The notes under the pieces were generated by a model. That model did not search any database. It had not been told where the DNA came from and worked only from the letters and a program-made list of their open reading frames with translations. A DNA stretch of 64,000 bases from Candidatus Hydrogenedentota bacterium (GTDB lineage: Bacteria > Hydrogenedentota > Hydrogenedentia > Hydrogenedentales > SLHB01): the NCBI GenBank assembly GCA_013359265.1, contig JABWCD010000002.1, forward strand, positions 62,001 through 126,000. Direction: 5' to 3'. This document shows positions 10,601 to 17,926 of this stretch, piece by piece; positions within the stretch are counted from its first letter, which is position 1; each line of letters starts with the position of its first letter. The position numbers and the translations under genes were made by a program.

Positions 10601-10865
10601 GTTTCCCGGAGTCCCACAGATCGCCCGTGCCTTCGTCGAGAAGTTTCGCGTCGCTCGCTACGATCACGTGATGCGCGGTTTGTGCGGCGCCCCTGCGTTT
10701 GGATTGGAGTTTCCAGCTCAATCGTGGTCTTACCGTGTCGATCCCCAATGGTTCGCGCCGATACTCGCACTTCAAGTCGCCAACCGTAATCGCCGCGGAC
10801 GCCACAAGACTGCTTCCAACCACCGCCAATAGCGCGATCAGCCGAAGTACAGTTTTCCTACTCAT
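7626..10865 (-). CDS. exported alpha-L-rhamnosidase, GH78 family
   Basis: A 1079-residue protein that hydrolyses terminal alpha-L-rhamnose from plant or microbial polysaccharides or glycosides. The start at 10865 gives a signal peptide (MSRKTVLRLIALLAVVGSSL then VASAA). The open frame continues upstream through three near-repeats of ATGAGACCA, which I do not count. Family order is visible: an N-terminal fibronectin-like module (PRLSWKLQSKRRGAAQT, YWWKVRVWDE), beta-sandwich domains with VNGRRIGDHVLSPALSDY, then the (alpha/alpha)6 catalytic barrel. The barrel carries TDCPQRDERQGWLGD, the GH78 signature with the catalytic acids, and TTIWELWNG. It lies 49 nt downstream of rhaT on the same strand, so release of rhamnose and its uptake are probably coupled in one operon. 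Confidence 0.95.
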   Translation of the reverse strand: MSRKTVLRLIALLAVVGSSLVASAAITVGDLKCEYRREPLGIDTVRPRLSWKLQSKRRGAAQTAHHVIVASDAKLLDEGTGDLWDSGKRDSDRSVLVPYEGKPLTSRQQYWWKVRVWDELGEASEWSAPQRWSMGILRSEEWTAQWIGDDSSPVRKGLNGAHWLWYPEGNPAEGAPLGARYFRFALDVPTDKHIDSARTLIAADNSASVFVNGTPAGINPDYHIAGEFDIGELLKPGRNVVAVKAENGGESDNPAGLIGVVEVTFSDGSMLRSATDASWRVAKEDAANWTAPEFDDSAWAPAMELGPHGIKPWGDVSIPEDRRLAARMLRRTVELNKPVRSALVYMAGLGLSELYVNGRRIGDHVLSPALSDYTKRVYYVTYDVTPELRPGANAIGVQLGNGRYYAPRGSSFVGMLSYGYPKLLLQLHVEFEDGTSQVVVSDAQWKLSTDSPIRTNNEFDGEEYDARMETPGWSEPAFDDSTWRPATVVPAPEGVLASQSIEPIRVVETVTPKSVRRVKPGVYLVDMGQNMVGWCRVRLNGPAGTKVRMRHAETLKDDGSLYVANLRSAKAEYVHTLKGSGDEFCEPHFTYFGFRYVEMRGVPGELSPDMIEGKVVHDDVEPAGTFACSNETINAIYRNAVWGIRGNYRSVPTDCPQRDERQGWLGDRSEESRGEMYLYDLALFYEKWVQDMEDAQKDTGSVPDVAPPYYPFYTDNVTWPSSFIIIPGTLYEKYGDMRVIEKHYPAMKRWVDYMCQFIKDDLMPRDQYGDWCVPPESQDLIHSKDPKRKTSGDLIGSAYFYHDLTLMARYASLLGKAGDAERFSGLAGKMKSAFNRTYLNEQSGTYDNGTQTSCVLPLAFGIVPEARRAAVFDHLTKKIAVENNGHIGTGLIGGQWLMRTLASNGRSDIGYTLATQRDYPSWGYMIDHGATTIWELWNGNTADPAMNSHNHVMLLGDLLVWFYEYLAGIRPDPEAPGFKHFILRPEPVDGLDFARATYRSPYGVIESEWKHDGDEFTWSLSVPPNSTSDVYVPTSDAGSVSETDGAENDAQRLEPLRKEADRVVYRVGSGTYRFSSVKS

Positions 10866-10914
10866 TGGTCTCATTGGTCTCATCGGTCCCATACTTTCCA
10901 CCCGCCACCGGCCC

Positions 10915-11964
10915 TCACCCGCTACCCGCCAACTTGTTCCCATACCCGATTACCACGGTCGAGAGGATCAGCACCAAGAGGCCCGCGAGAATCCACGCCG
11001 TGGTGCGTTTGCTGCACCCTTTCCACTCGCGCAATCCAAGCGCCCAGATGTTGCTGAACACGATGATGAACGCCATGTGCAGCGTCCAACTCGCGAAATC
11101 GTAGCGGCCCATCTGTGTCGTGCCCATGCCGTAGAACATGAACTGCAAGTACCACGTCACGCCCGCGAGTGCGCTGAACAGGTAATTTGCCAAGAGCGGT
11201 GTGTCGCGGCGCAGGTAGTCTCCACCCGTCCTGTTCCGCACGTTCAAGTAAACGCACCATATACAGTTGGTCGTAAATCCACCGGCGAGAATGACGATGA
11301 AAACGGGCGCGTTTTGCCACAGATGTGCCGCGCCGCGTTCAACGGCGAGCGCCGCGATCGGTTTACCGGCATTGATGGCGAAGGACATGCACGCGCTCAT
11401 CACCCCCGCGAACACCGCGACCCAAACGCCGCGCCAGAAGTTGAACTCCGCGATGACCGCCGTCTTGCCGCTTTCCGGAAGCTCCCGCTCCTTCTGGATG
11501 CCCGCGTGACCGCACACCGCGATCCCCGCGAGACACACGACGACGCCCGCGAGCACCACACGGCCGGACGCCGCCGCCATCATGCCGGCAAGTTCGCCGG
11601 TGAACATTGGTGGAATCAGCGTACCCAAGGCGGCGCAGAACCCGAGCGCAATTGCGTACCCCAGCGAAATGCCGAGGTAACGCATCGAAAGACCGAAGGT
11701 CAGGCCGCCTACGCCCCACAACACTCCGAACGCGTAGCTCCAGAAGAGGCTCTCACGCGGCGCATCGGCGAGTATTCCCAGCACGTCCGGCGCGGTGAGC
11801 AGCGCCACGATCCACGGAGCAACTATCCAGCTCAAGACTCCGCCCACCAACCAGTAGCTTTCCCACGCCCAGCCGCGCACCCCCTTATATGGAATGTAGA
11901 AGCTGCCCGCGGCGAGCCCGCCGATGGCGTGGAGCATGACGCCCAGAAAAGGATTGGATACCAC
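10915..11964 (-). CDS. rhaT: L-rhamnose/H+ symporter RhaT
   Basis: About 349 residues, close to the ~344 of Escherichia coli RhaT, with ten predicted membrane helices. Family landmarks are present in order: FYIPYKGVRGWAWESYW near the N-terminus, GLSMRYLGISLGYAIALG, AGVMSACMSFAINAGKP, and WYLQFMFYGMGTTQMGRYDF near helix 8. The GTG at 11964 was chosen because GGGGGA lies ~8 nt upstream and because E. coli RhaT also starts just before the VSNPFLG-like segment; a longer frame to 12030 exists. The protein imports L-rhamnose with protons across the inner membrane. It is transcribed ahead of the GH78 rhamnosidase and divergently from the corrinoid island. Confidence 0.93.
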   Translation of the reverse strand: MVSNPFLGVMLHAIGGLAAGSFYIPYKGVRGWAWESYWLVGGVLSWIVAPWIVALLTAPDVLGILADAPRESLFWSYAFGVLWGVGGLTFGLSMRYLGISLGYAIALGFCAALGTLIPPMFTGELAGMMAAASGRVVLAGVVVCLAGIAVCGHAGIQKERELPESGKTAVIAEFNFWRGVWVAVFAGVMSACMSFAINAGKPIAALAVERGAAHLWQNAPVFIVILAGGFTTNCIWCVYLNVRNRTGGDYLRRDTPLLANYLFSALAGVTWYLQFMFYGMGTTQMGRYDFASWTLHMAFIIVFSNIWALGLREWKGCSKRTTAWILAGLLVLILSTVVIGYGNKLAGSG

Positions 11965-12065
11965 GACTCGGGTCCCCCGTCGTTGTCGCAGTCTATTACG
12001 TCGCCCGCATCCCCCCGGCGCGGACGCCACAAGTCTACAGGAAGCGCCCGCTGCGGCGCGAAAAC

Positions 12066-12095
12066 TTGCCGGAAATTTGGATCAATAGCTAGAAT
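12066..12095 (+). promoter_or_regulatory. sigma70-like promoter of the corrinoid island
   Basis: TTGCCG (12066-12071) and TAGAAT (12090-12095) are separated by 18 bp. The same -10 form, TAGAAT, recurs before the corrinoid-protein gene (17178-17183) and mntR (42273-42278). The region 11965-12065 is the shared divergent upstream region with rhaT; I see no cobalamin-riboswitch B12 box in it. Confidence 0.5.
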
Positions 12096-12101
12096 AGCAC
12101 T

Positions 12102-12119
12102 GGCCGTTGGGGAACGGCC
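12102..12119 (+). promoter_or_regulatory. 5' leader hairpin before the first URO-D gene
   Basis: A perfect 7-bp stem, GGCCGTT-GGGG-AACGGCC, lies just downstream of the predicted transcription start and directly before the Shine-Dalgarno of a 23-codon leader ORF. Confidence 0.5.
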
Positions 12120-12139
12120 CGCATTCTGGGGGAAAAGCT

Positions 12140-12211
12140 ATGCGATTCGCTCGCATCCGCTTCTCGTCATGTTCTCGTATCAATCGCCGTACGCGGGGTG
12201 TCCGCGTATGA
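12140..12211 (+). CDS. 23-codon Arg-rich leader ORF overlapping the URO-D start
   Basis: An ATG at 12140 with an excellent Shine-Dalgarno (GGGGGAAA, 12127-12134) opens a 23-residue, arginine-rich frame (MRFARIRFSSC..., 7 Arg). Its TGA stop overlaps the ATG of the downstream URO-D gene as ATGA at 12208-12211. The downstream ATG lacks a good ribosome site of its own, so the short frame may serve for translational coupling or regulation. It could also be chance; the peptide has no recognisable family. Confidence 0.4.
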   Translation: MRFARIRFSSCSRINRRTRGVRV

Positions 12212-13185
12212 CGCCACGCGAGTCATTCATTGCCGCTTTGGAGCGGCGTCCTCCAAGCGGGCGCGTACCGCATTTTGAGTTGGTGTTCTTCCTCACCATG
12301 GAAGCGTTTGGCCGCGTGCACCCGCTGCATCGCAACTACGCGCAGTGGCTGCAAATGACGGACCGCGAACGCGCGTTGCACCGCGCCGACATGGCCGATC
12401 TCTTCATCAAGACCGCAGAACGCTACGAACACAATGCAATTTTCCTGCACACGAACCCAAGCACGGAAGACGAAGACATTCGCATGATCGATCTCGTTCG
12501 CGACATGTCGGGTGACGCCTACTTCCTGATGCTGCACGGCGACGCCACCTACGAGATTCCGCCGGGCGACAAGATGGTCTCGTGGGTGTCGTGGCTCTAC
12601 GAAAACTTGGACGAAGCCAAGCACAAAGCCGACGAAAAGGTGAACCGCATGCTCGAGAAGGCGGAGCGATTGGCGAAACGCGGCGGACTCGACGGGTTCG
12701 CGCTCTGTGCCGACTACTGCTACAACGACAACCCGTTCCTGAGCCCGGACCTATTCGGCGAAGTCGTCGCGCCGTATCTCGCGAAGTTGTGCAGCGGAAT
12801 GCGCGACCTCGGCTATTACGTAATCAAGCATACCGACGGCAACATCATGCCGATCATCGATCAACTCGTCGCAGCCCGACCGCACGCGCTGCACTCCCTC
12901 GATCCGCAGGGTGGCGTCGACATCGCGGAAGTGAAGCGGCGTTACGGCGGCGAAGTGTGCTTGATCGGGAACGTGAACTGCGGATTGCTGAATTCCGGCA
13001 CCGATGAACAGGTCATCGAGTCCGCACACTACTCCATTCGGCACGGCATGCCGGGGGGCGGCTACGTATTCTCGACCAGCAACTGCATTTACACCGGCCT
13101 GCCGTTGGAGCGGTACGAACTCATTTGGAGAATATGGCACGAAGAGGCCGTCTACCCGGCGCAACCGGTCACCACGGCGGTATAA
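12208..13185 (+). CDS. URO-D-family methyltransferase-like protein (corrinoid island, copy 1)
   Basis: A 325-residue TIM-barrel protein of the uroporphyrinogen decarboxylase/MtaA superfamily, starting with the typical MTPRESFIAALERR. The frame is open far upstream, but that part is antisense to rhaT and the GH78 gene and was discarded. At the usual zinc-site positions it has HTDGN (His208, no Cys at +2) and a later STSNCIYTG, so the His-X-Cys...Cys triad of MtaA/MtbA enzymes is only partly kept. Its stop is followed 11 nt later by the homocysteine methyltransferase, and the two are surely cotranscribed. A role as methyl-donor-specific methyltransferase for the corrinoid protein of this island is inferred from context. 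True porphyrin decarboxylation is unlikely given the cluster. Confidence 0.85.
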   Translation: MTPRESFIAALERRPPSGRVPHFELVFFLTMEAFGRVHPLHRNYAQWLQMTDRERALHRADMADLFIKTAERYEHNAIFLHTNPSTEDEDIRMIDLVRDMSGDAYFLMLHGDATYEIPPGDKMVSWVSWLYENLDEAKHKADEKVNRMLEKAERLAKRGGLDGFALCADYCYNDNPFLSPDLFGEVVAPYLAKLCSGMRDLGYYVIKHTDGNIMPIIDQLVAARPHALHSLDPQGGVDIAEVKRRYGGEVCLIGNVNCGLLNSGTDEQVIESAHYSIRHGMPGGGYVFSTSNCIYTGLPLERYELIWRIWHEEAVYPAQPVTTAV

Positions 13186-13196
13186 GGAGTACCACA

Positions 13197-14099
13197 ATGC
13201 AGACTATTCGAGATGCGTTGCGCGAAAAGAAGCTCCTCGTATCCGACGGCGCATGGGGCACGATGCTCATGGCCGCGGGTCTGCCGCCGAACGTATGTTC
13301 CGAACTCTGGAATGTCGAGAACCCGGATGCCGTGCGCAACGTCGGGGCGCAATACATCGCCGCCGGTTCCGAACTTATCACGACGAACAGTTTCGGCGGC
13401 ACGTCGTTCAAGTTGGGGGACTATGGACAAGGCGCTCGCGTCCGCGAATTCAATAGGGCGGCCGCATCAATTTCCCGCGAGGCCGCCGGCAACGACCATT
13501 TTGTCATCGGCTCGATGGGCCCGACCGGCAAGTTTCTGCTGATGGGCGATGTCACGGAACGGGAGCTTTACGACGCTTTTCGCGCACAGGCGGAGGCCTT
13601 GGCCGAGGGCGGCGCAAACGCATGCTGCATCGAGACCATGTCCGCAATCGACGAAGCGGTCCTCGCCGTGAAGGCGGCGAAAGAAAATACGGACCTCGAG
13701 GTGATTTGCACCTTCACCTTCGATCGCGTCGTTGACGGCGTGCATCGCACAATGATGGGAGTGTCGCCGGCGGAAATGGCGGCGGCGATCGTGGACGCCG
13801 GCGCGGACATCATCGGCTCGAACTGCAGTCAAGGGCCTTCTACGATGGTTGGGATTGTGGAAGCGTTGCACGCGGCGGCGCCGGACACGCCCATCGTCGT
13901 CCATCCCAACGCGGGCATCCCCGCTTTTGTCGACGACGCCGCGCAGTATCCCGAGACGCCGGAATCGATGGCGGCGTATGTCCCCGCGCTCGTGCGCGCC
14001 GGTGCGTCCATCATCGGCGGTTGCTGCGGCACGACGCCCGGCCACATTCGCGAGATCGCGGCAACCGTTCGATCGGCACGAAGAGAATCCCCCCGATAG
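13197..14099 (+). CDS. stand-alone homocysteine S-methyltransferase module (MetH N-terminal-like)
   Basis: A 300-residue (beta/alpha)8 protein matching the homocysteine-binding module of cobalamin methionine synthase and of betaine-homocysteine methyltransferase. Zinc ligands are intact: GSNCSQGP (Cys210) and GGCCGTTP (Cys276-Cys277). The N-terminal [17 protein letters not shown] and TTNSFGG strands are standard for the family. AAGGAG lies 7 nt before the ATG at 13197. Folate, cobalamin and activation domains of MetH are absent from the polypeptide, but a corrinoid protein and a corrinoid activase are encoded nearby. It therefore probably transfers a methyl group from the separate methylcorrinoid protein to homocysteine, forming methionine; that partner assignment is inference. 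Confidence 0.92.
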   Translation: MQTIRDALREKKLLVSDGAWGTMLMAAGLPPNVCSELWNVENPDAVRNVGAQYIAAGSELITTNSFGGTSFKLGDYGQGARVREFNRAAASISREAAGNDHFVIGSMGPTGKFLLMGDVTERELYDAFRAQAEALAEGGANACCIETMSAIDEAVLAVKAAKENTDLEVICTFTFDRVVDGVHRTMMGVSPAEMAAAIVDAGADIIGSNCSQGPSTMVGIVEALHAAAPDTPIVVHPNAGIPAFVDDAAQYPETPESMAAYVPALVRAGASIIGGCCGTTPGHIREIAATVRSARRESPR

Positions 14100-14109
14100 G
14101 GAACCGAGC

Positions 14110-16008
14110 GTGGGCAACGACCTGCTGAGAGTGCGTTTTCTGCCTTCCGGCGCGACGGTGTCCGTCGCGCGGGGCACTTCGCTGAGCGACGCGGCGGCGC
14201 TCGCCGGCATTTCGCTCGATATGCCCTGCGGGGGACAGGGCAACTGCGGCAAGTGCAAGGTGCAGGTCACCGGCGGCGCGACCTTATGGACCAACACCGA
14301 ACGGTCCCTGCTCAACCACGAGGAATTGCAGCGGGGATTTCATCTCGCGTGCCAGATGCGCGTGTTCGCGCCCCTGATCGTCGAAGTGCCGACAACGTCG
14401 TTGTTGGCGTCCACCTACAAAATCCTTGCAGACGCGCACTCGGGCGCATTCGACGTTTCCGATGCGCCGGTCCGCGTGCGGTCCGTGGTGCTCGAAATGC
14501 CGTCATTGTCAGACGACGCGAGCGACCTCGAGCGGCTCGAACGCGAATTGGGCCCGCTCGAACTGGACCTCGGCATGATGCGGGCGCTGCCCGCGTTGCT
14601 TCGCGAGCAGGACTTCCGCGGCACGGCAGTTCTGGCGGACCGCAGACTCCTCGCGTTTTCTCCGCCCGGCGACGCGCCGGCGTGCGTCGCAGCGGCCTTT
14701 GATATCGGCACGACGACCCTCGCTGCGTCGCTCATCGATCTTGCGGATGGCCGCGAACTGGCGCGCGCCGCGCGCCTGAACCCACAAACCAAATTCGGCG
14801 ATGACGTCCTTGCGCGCATTTCCTACGCGAGCACGCCGGACAAGCGCGAGCGCTTGCGCCACGATATCGTCGACTCCATAAACGAGATGCTTCAGGACCT
14901 CGCCGAACATGCGGACGCGCGTATCGATAGCGTTTACGCGATTGCCTGCGCCGGCAACACGACTATGCAGCACCTGTTGTTAGGCATCGACCCGGTATCC
15001 ATCGGCGTCTCGCCGTTCGTGCCGGCCGTCAGCGCGGCTGTGCACCTGCCCGCATCCGAGATCGGCATACATTCGCACGCGAAATCGCATTGCTACGTGT
15101 TCCCTGCGATCGCGGGCTATGTCGGCGGAGATACCGTTGCGGGACTGGCGGCGACCCGCTTCGCGGAGGCGGAAACCCCTTCGCTCTTTATAGACATCGG
15201 AACGAACGGCGAACTGGTGGCGAACGCCGACGGGAGACTCGTTGCTACGTCCTGCGCCGCGGGCCCCGCCTTCGAGGGCACACGCATCGCCCACGGTGTG
15301 CGCGCGGCCGCGGGCGCGATCGAGGCAGTCCACATCGAAGACGATCTCGTATACAAGACGATTGGGGGCGCGCAACCCATCGGCATCTGCGGTTCCGGTC
15401 TTATTGACATCGTCGCGGAACTGTTGCGTCTCGGAATCGTGTGCCAATCGGGCGTGCTCCTGGGGCCGAACGAGTTGCCCGAAGGGCTTCCCGGCGCCGT
15501 TGTGCGGCGCATTCACTATTTCGACGATCAACTGGGCTTTGTCATCGCGGATGCGGACGAGACGCAGACGGGGCAGGTGATTGCGCTGTATCAGAACGAC
15601 GTGCGCCAGGTGCAACTCGCGACCGCCGCGGTGCGAAGCGCCATTGCGATTCTGCTCGATCGGATTGGCGTGCGGGCGGCCGAACTGCGGCGCGTGCTGG
15701 TGGCGGGCGCCTTCGGCAACTACATTCGGTGTTCCAACGCGCAGCGCATGGGGCTGTTGCCCGGCGACGTCGATCCGGAGCGCATAGCGTTTGTCGGCAA
15801 CACGTCGCTGGCCGGTGCGCGTCTCGCGGCGACCTCGTTGAAAGCGCGCCGTGAAGCGGAGGAACTCGCGAAGCGGACCGAACACCTTGATCTTTCCCTG
15901 GACCCCGCGTTCCAGGAGATTTATGTGGACGCGCTGTTCTTCCCTGAGCTCACGAGTAAACCTTTGAGCGCGTGGCGGGAGGATTTTTCACGCGAACAGC
16001 CTGTATAG
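14110..16008 (+). CDS. corrinoid-protein reductive activase (RamA/RACo-type, DUF4445)
   Basis: A 632-residue protein that uses electrons and ATP to return inactive Co(II) corrinoid to Co(I). The N-terminus is a [2Fe-2S] ferredoxin domain with Cys40, Cys46, Cys49 and Cys81 ([10 protein letters not shown] ... LACQ). A linker leads to an ASKHA-fold ATPase with two phosphate-binding segments, [11 protein letters not shown] near residue 197 and [11 protein letters not shown] near 360, and a C-terminal [11 protein letters not shown]. Length and order fit RACo of acetogens. The GTG at 14110, with AGGGA upstream and only 10 nt after the previous stop, was preferred over the longer open frame. It is the housekeeping reactivator expected of a corrinoid methyltransferase system, and it is the clearest sign that the neighbouring URO-D proteins act on cobalamin rather than porphyrin. 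Confidence 0.93.
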   Translation: MGNDLLRVRFLPSGATVSVARGTSLSDAAALAGISLDMPCGGQGNCGKCKVQVTGGATLWTNTERSLLNHEELQRGFHLACQMRVFAPLIVEVPTTSLLASTYKILADAHSGAFDVSDAPVRVRSVVLEMPSLSDDASDLERLERELGPLELDLGMMRALPALLREQDFRGTAVLADRRLLAFSPPGDAPACVAAAFDIGTTTLAASLIDLADGRELARAARLNPQTKFGDDVLARISYASTPDKRERLRHDIVDSINEMLQDLAEHADARIDSVYAIACAGNTTMQHLLLGIDPVSIGVSPFVPAVSAAVHLPASEIGIHSHAKSHCYVFPAIAGYVGGDTVAGLAATRFAEAETPSLFIDIGTNGELVANADGRLVATSCAAGPAFEGTRIAHGVRAAAGAIEAVHIEDDLVYKTIGGAQPIGICGSGLIDIVAELLRLGIVCQSGVLLGPNELPEGLPGAVVRRIHYFDDQLGFVIADADETQTGQVIALYQNDVRQVQLATAAVRSAIAILLDRIGVRAAELRRVLVAGAFGNYIRCSNAQRMGLLPGDVDPERIAFVGNTSLAGARLAATSLKARREAEELAKRTEHLDLSLDPAFQEIYVDALFFPELTSKPLSAWREDFSREQPV

Positions 16009-16079
16009 ACCGGAAACCATGGAACTTCATGTGGCGCAACGGATAGCACACGTTTTTTTGCTGTTCGCGTGAAAAATCC
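15981..16079. repeat. perfect 20-bp inverted repeat at convergent gene ends
   Basis: The 20 bases at 15981-16000, which encode part of the last residues of the activase, are exactly reverse-complemented at 16060-16079, just outside the stop of the convergent URO-D gene. The 59-nt spacer includes a seven-T run. The stem is long, but the loop is large for an intrinsic terminator. Confidence 0.75.
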
Positions 16080-16082
16080 GGG

Positions 16083-17084
16083 CTATAGCCACGCTTCGAA
16101 CACCGCGGCGATGTTTTCGGCGGCGTCTGCGTTGCCCCATTCGCAGTGCGCGATAACGCCGCCCGTTCCATCGTCAAGCGCCCGCCGCACGCGCCGCACG
16201 GCCGCGCGCACGTCGTCCGGTGTCCCGAATGGCAGAATTTGCTGACGGCAAATCTCGCCCCAAAACGTAACTCTTCCCTTGAAGCGGTGCGCAATGAACT
16301 CGATATCCATGCAGAACAACTGCGAGTTCACGGCGTTCACGCCGATTTCGATGAGATCGGCCAGAATCGGATCGATAAAGCCGTCGGAATGAAAGAATAC
16401 GAACTTGCCGGCTTGCTTGATGCGATTGCAGTAGTCTGCGTAACACGGCTTGAACACCGAGCGCCACAAGTCCGGCGCGATCAGCAAATTGGACTGCGAT
16501 CCCCAATCGTCCATGAAGAAGATCGCGTCCACATCCGTCTTTGTCCACTGGTCGATTTCGCGCACGTAGTAGTCGTGGACCATGTCACGCAGCGTGTAGA
16601 GTTCCGCCGGCAGATACGCCAAATCGAGGAACAGGTTCTCGACGCCACGCAGAAACTGCATGCGCTCGAAAAGCCGAATCGACGTATTGCTCCGCACGAA
16701 CTTGTCCGTCGCCGCGCAACTCGCGTTCGTTTCCGAGAAATCCGCACCATCGAGCACTTCCCACGGCGGCGCAAACTTGGCCAGGGCGCTCCAATCCTCC
16801 AGCGGATGGACTTTCACTTCGCCGACTACGCCGTCTTCCGCGACGGCCCACACGCAGCCCCACTCGTCGGTATACGACCCTACGCGGTCGGGCGTTCCAC
16901 GCGCGCGCAGAGACTGCCCATACCGCGCGACCGGCTGGGCGAAATCGATAGGATATTGCGCAAGCAACGCGTCCAGCTCGCTCCTGCGGAACTGTGCTAC
17001 CCCCGGCAGGTGCCATAGGTCGCGCGGCGCCCGGTCCGGAGTCCGGAATTCGAGGGCGCGTATAACGCGCTCGCGAGGCGTCAT
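16083..17084 (-). CDS. URO-D-family methyltransferase-like protein (copy 2)
   Basis: A 333-residue protein with the family N-terminus MTPRERVIRALEFRTPDRAPRDLW, reading against the flanking plus-strand genes. Barrel landmarks include DAIFFMDDWGSQSNLLIAPDLW, a typical active-site strand, FVFFHSDGFIDPIL at the first zinc-site position (His present, no Cys at +2) and IAHCEWGNADAAENI near the C-terminus. The catalytic zinc triad is therefore altered compared with MtaA. It is divergently arranged from the corrinoid-protein gene with 173 bp between the starts. It may recognise a different methyl donor or be a scaffold; nothing in the sequence fixes the substrate. Confidence 0.85.
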   Translation of the reverse strand: MTPRERVIRALEFRTPDRAPRDLWHLPGVAQFRRSELDALLAQYPIDFAQPVARYGQSLRARGTPDRVGSYTDEWGCVWAVAEDGVVGEVKVHPLEDWSALAKFAPPWEVLDGADFSETNASCAATDKFVRSNTSIRLFERMQFLRGVENLFLDLAYLPAELYTLRDMVHDYYVREIDQWTKTDVDAIFFMDDWGSQSNLLIAPDLWRSVFKPCYADYCNRIKQAGKFVFFHSDGFIDPILADLIEIGVNAVNSQLFCMDIEFIAHRFKGRVTFWGEICRQQILPFGTPDDVRAAVRRVRRALDDGTGGVIAHCEWGNADAAENIAAVFEAWL

Positions 17085-17257
17085 GGTTTGCCCATGCTAA
17101 TCAAAGCAAAATGTCCATAGGAGGAATTGCACTCTGCCGTCGCTTCGGGCAACTCGGAATCGCTCGGCCGCTTTCTGTAGAATATATGTGGCACTATCGC
17201 TTGGGCGCGCCTTTGGGCTGGCGCGAATCGCCGCGCAATTGTAGTGCAGGGGGACGT

Positions 17258-17926
17258 ATGAGCGAAATCATCGAACGCATTGCACTGTGTCTGGAACGGG
17301 GGAAAGTCAACCGCGAATCGCCGTATCCGCCGGACTTGAGGGGCCAGGACGGCGCAGATGAATTGACCAAGCGCGCGTTGGACGACGGGGTGTCCGCGGA
17401 AACCGTGCTCGCGGAGGGTCTCATCGTCGGGATGACGCGCGTGGGTCGAAAGTACAGCGACGGCAAAGCTTTCGTGCCGGACCTGCTCATGGCGGCGAAG
17501 GCAATGAAGGCGGCGATGGCGCACCTCAAGCCGTACTTCGATTCCGGCCAGACGCATCACCGCGGCACCTTCGTGATCGGCACCGTCGAAGGCGACCTGC
17601 ACGACATTGGCAAAAACCTCGTCGCCATGATGCTCGAAGGCGGCGGGTACAAAGTCATCGATTTGGGCGTGAACGTTACCGCGGACAAATTCGTCGAGGC
17701 GGTGCGCGACAACCCCGGCTGCAGCGTCGGGCTCAGTGCGCTCCTCACGACGACCATGGTCAACATGGAGAAAATCATCAAGGCAGTCCATGGGGTCAGC
17801 CCGAGCACTCCCATTCTCGTCGGCGGCGCGCCGGTAACGGACGACTTCGCGCGGCGCATTCGCGCGACGGCCTACGCACCCGACCCGCAGGGCGCGCTCG
17901 ACTACCTCAGCGCCGCGGCGACGTAG
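17258..17926 (+). CDS. B12-binding corrinoid methyl-carrier protein (MtbC/MtaC-like)
   Basis: A 222-residue two-domain protein: an N-terminal four-helix cap (residues ~1-95) and a Rossmann-like cobalamin domain. The base-off signature is complete, GTVEGDLHDIGKN, with His115 as lower axial ligand. It is followed by VIDLGVNV, the SALLTTTM segment and VGGAPV. The ATG at 17258 was chosen because GGGGGA precedes it at 5 nt spacing and because corrinoid carriers begin with a short acidic helix like this one. The open frame upstream to 17111 is ignored. A TAGAAT -10 lies at 17178-17183. It is the only corrinoid protein in the window and so is probably the shared methyl carrier between the URO-D proteins, the homocysteine module and the activase. 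Confidence 0.93.
   Translation: MSEIIERIALCLERGKVNRESPYPPDLRGQDGADELTKRALDDGVSAETVLAEGLIVGMTRVGRKYSDGKAFVPDLLMAAKAMKAAMAHLKPYFDSGQTHHRGTFVIGTVEGDLHDIGKNLVAMMLEGGGYKVIDLGVNVTADKFVEAVRDNPGCSVGLSALLTTTMVNMEKIIKAVHGVSPSTPILVGGAPVTDDFARRIRATAYAPDPQGALDYLSAAAT

Noticed and set aside
8520-10832. 770-codon plus-strand ORF
   Set aside because: It is antisense to the clear GH78 rhamnosidase gene; its Arg/Val/His-rich composition is the usual shadow in GC-rich DNA.
10699-12207. N-terminal half of the long frame that ends with the first URO-D gene
   Set aside because: It is antisense to GH78 and rhaT; family proteins start at the MTPRES segment (12208).
11965-12207. Cobalamin riboswitch upstream of the corrinoid island
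   Set aside because: I looked for a B12 box and the long conserved core and found neither, only a short hairpin and leader ORF.
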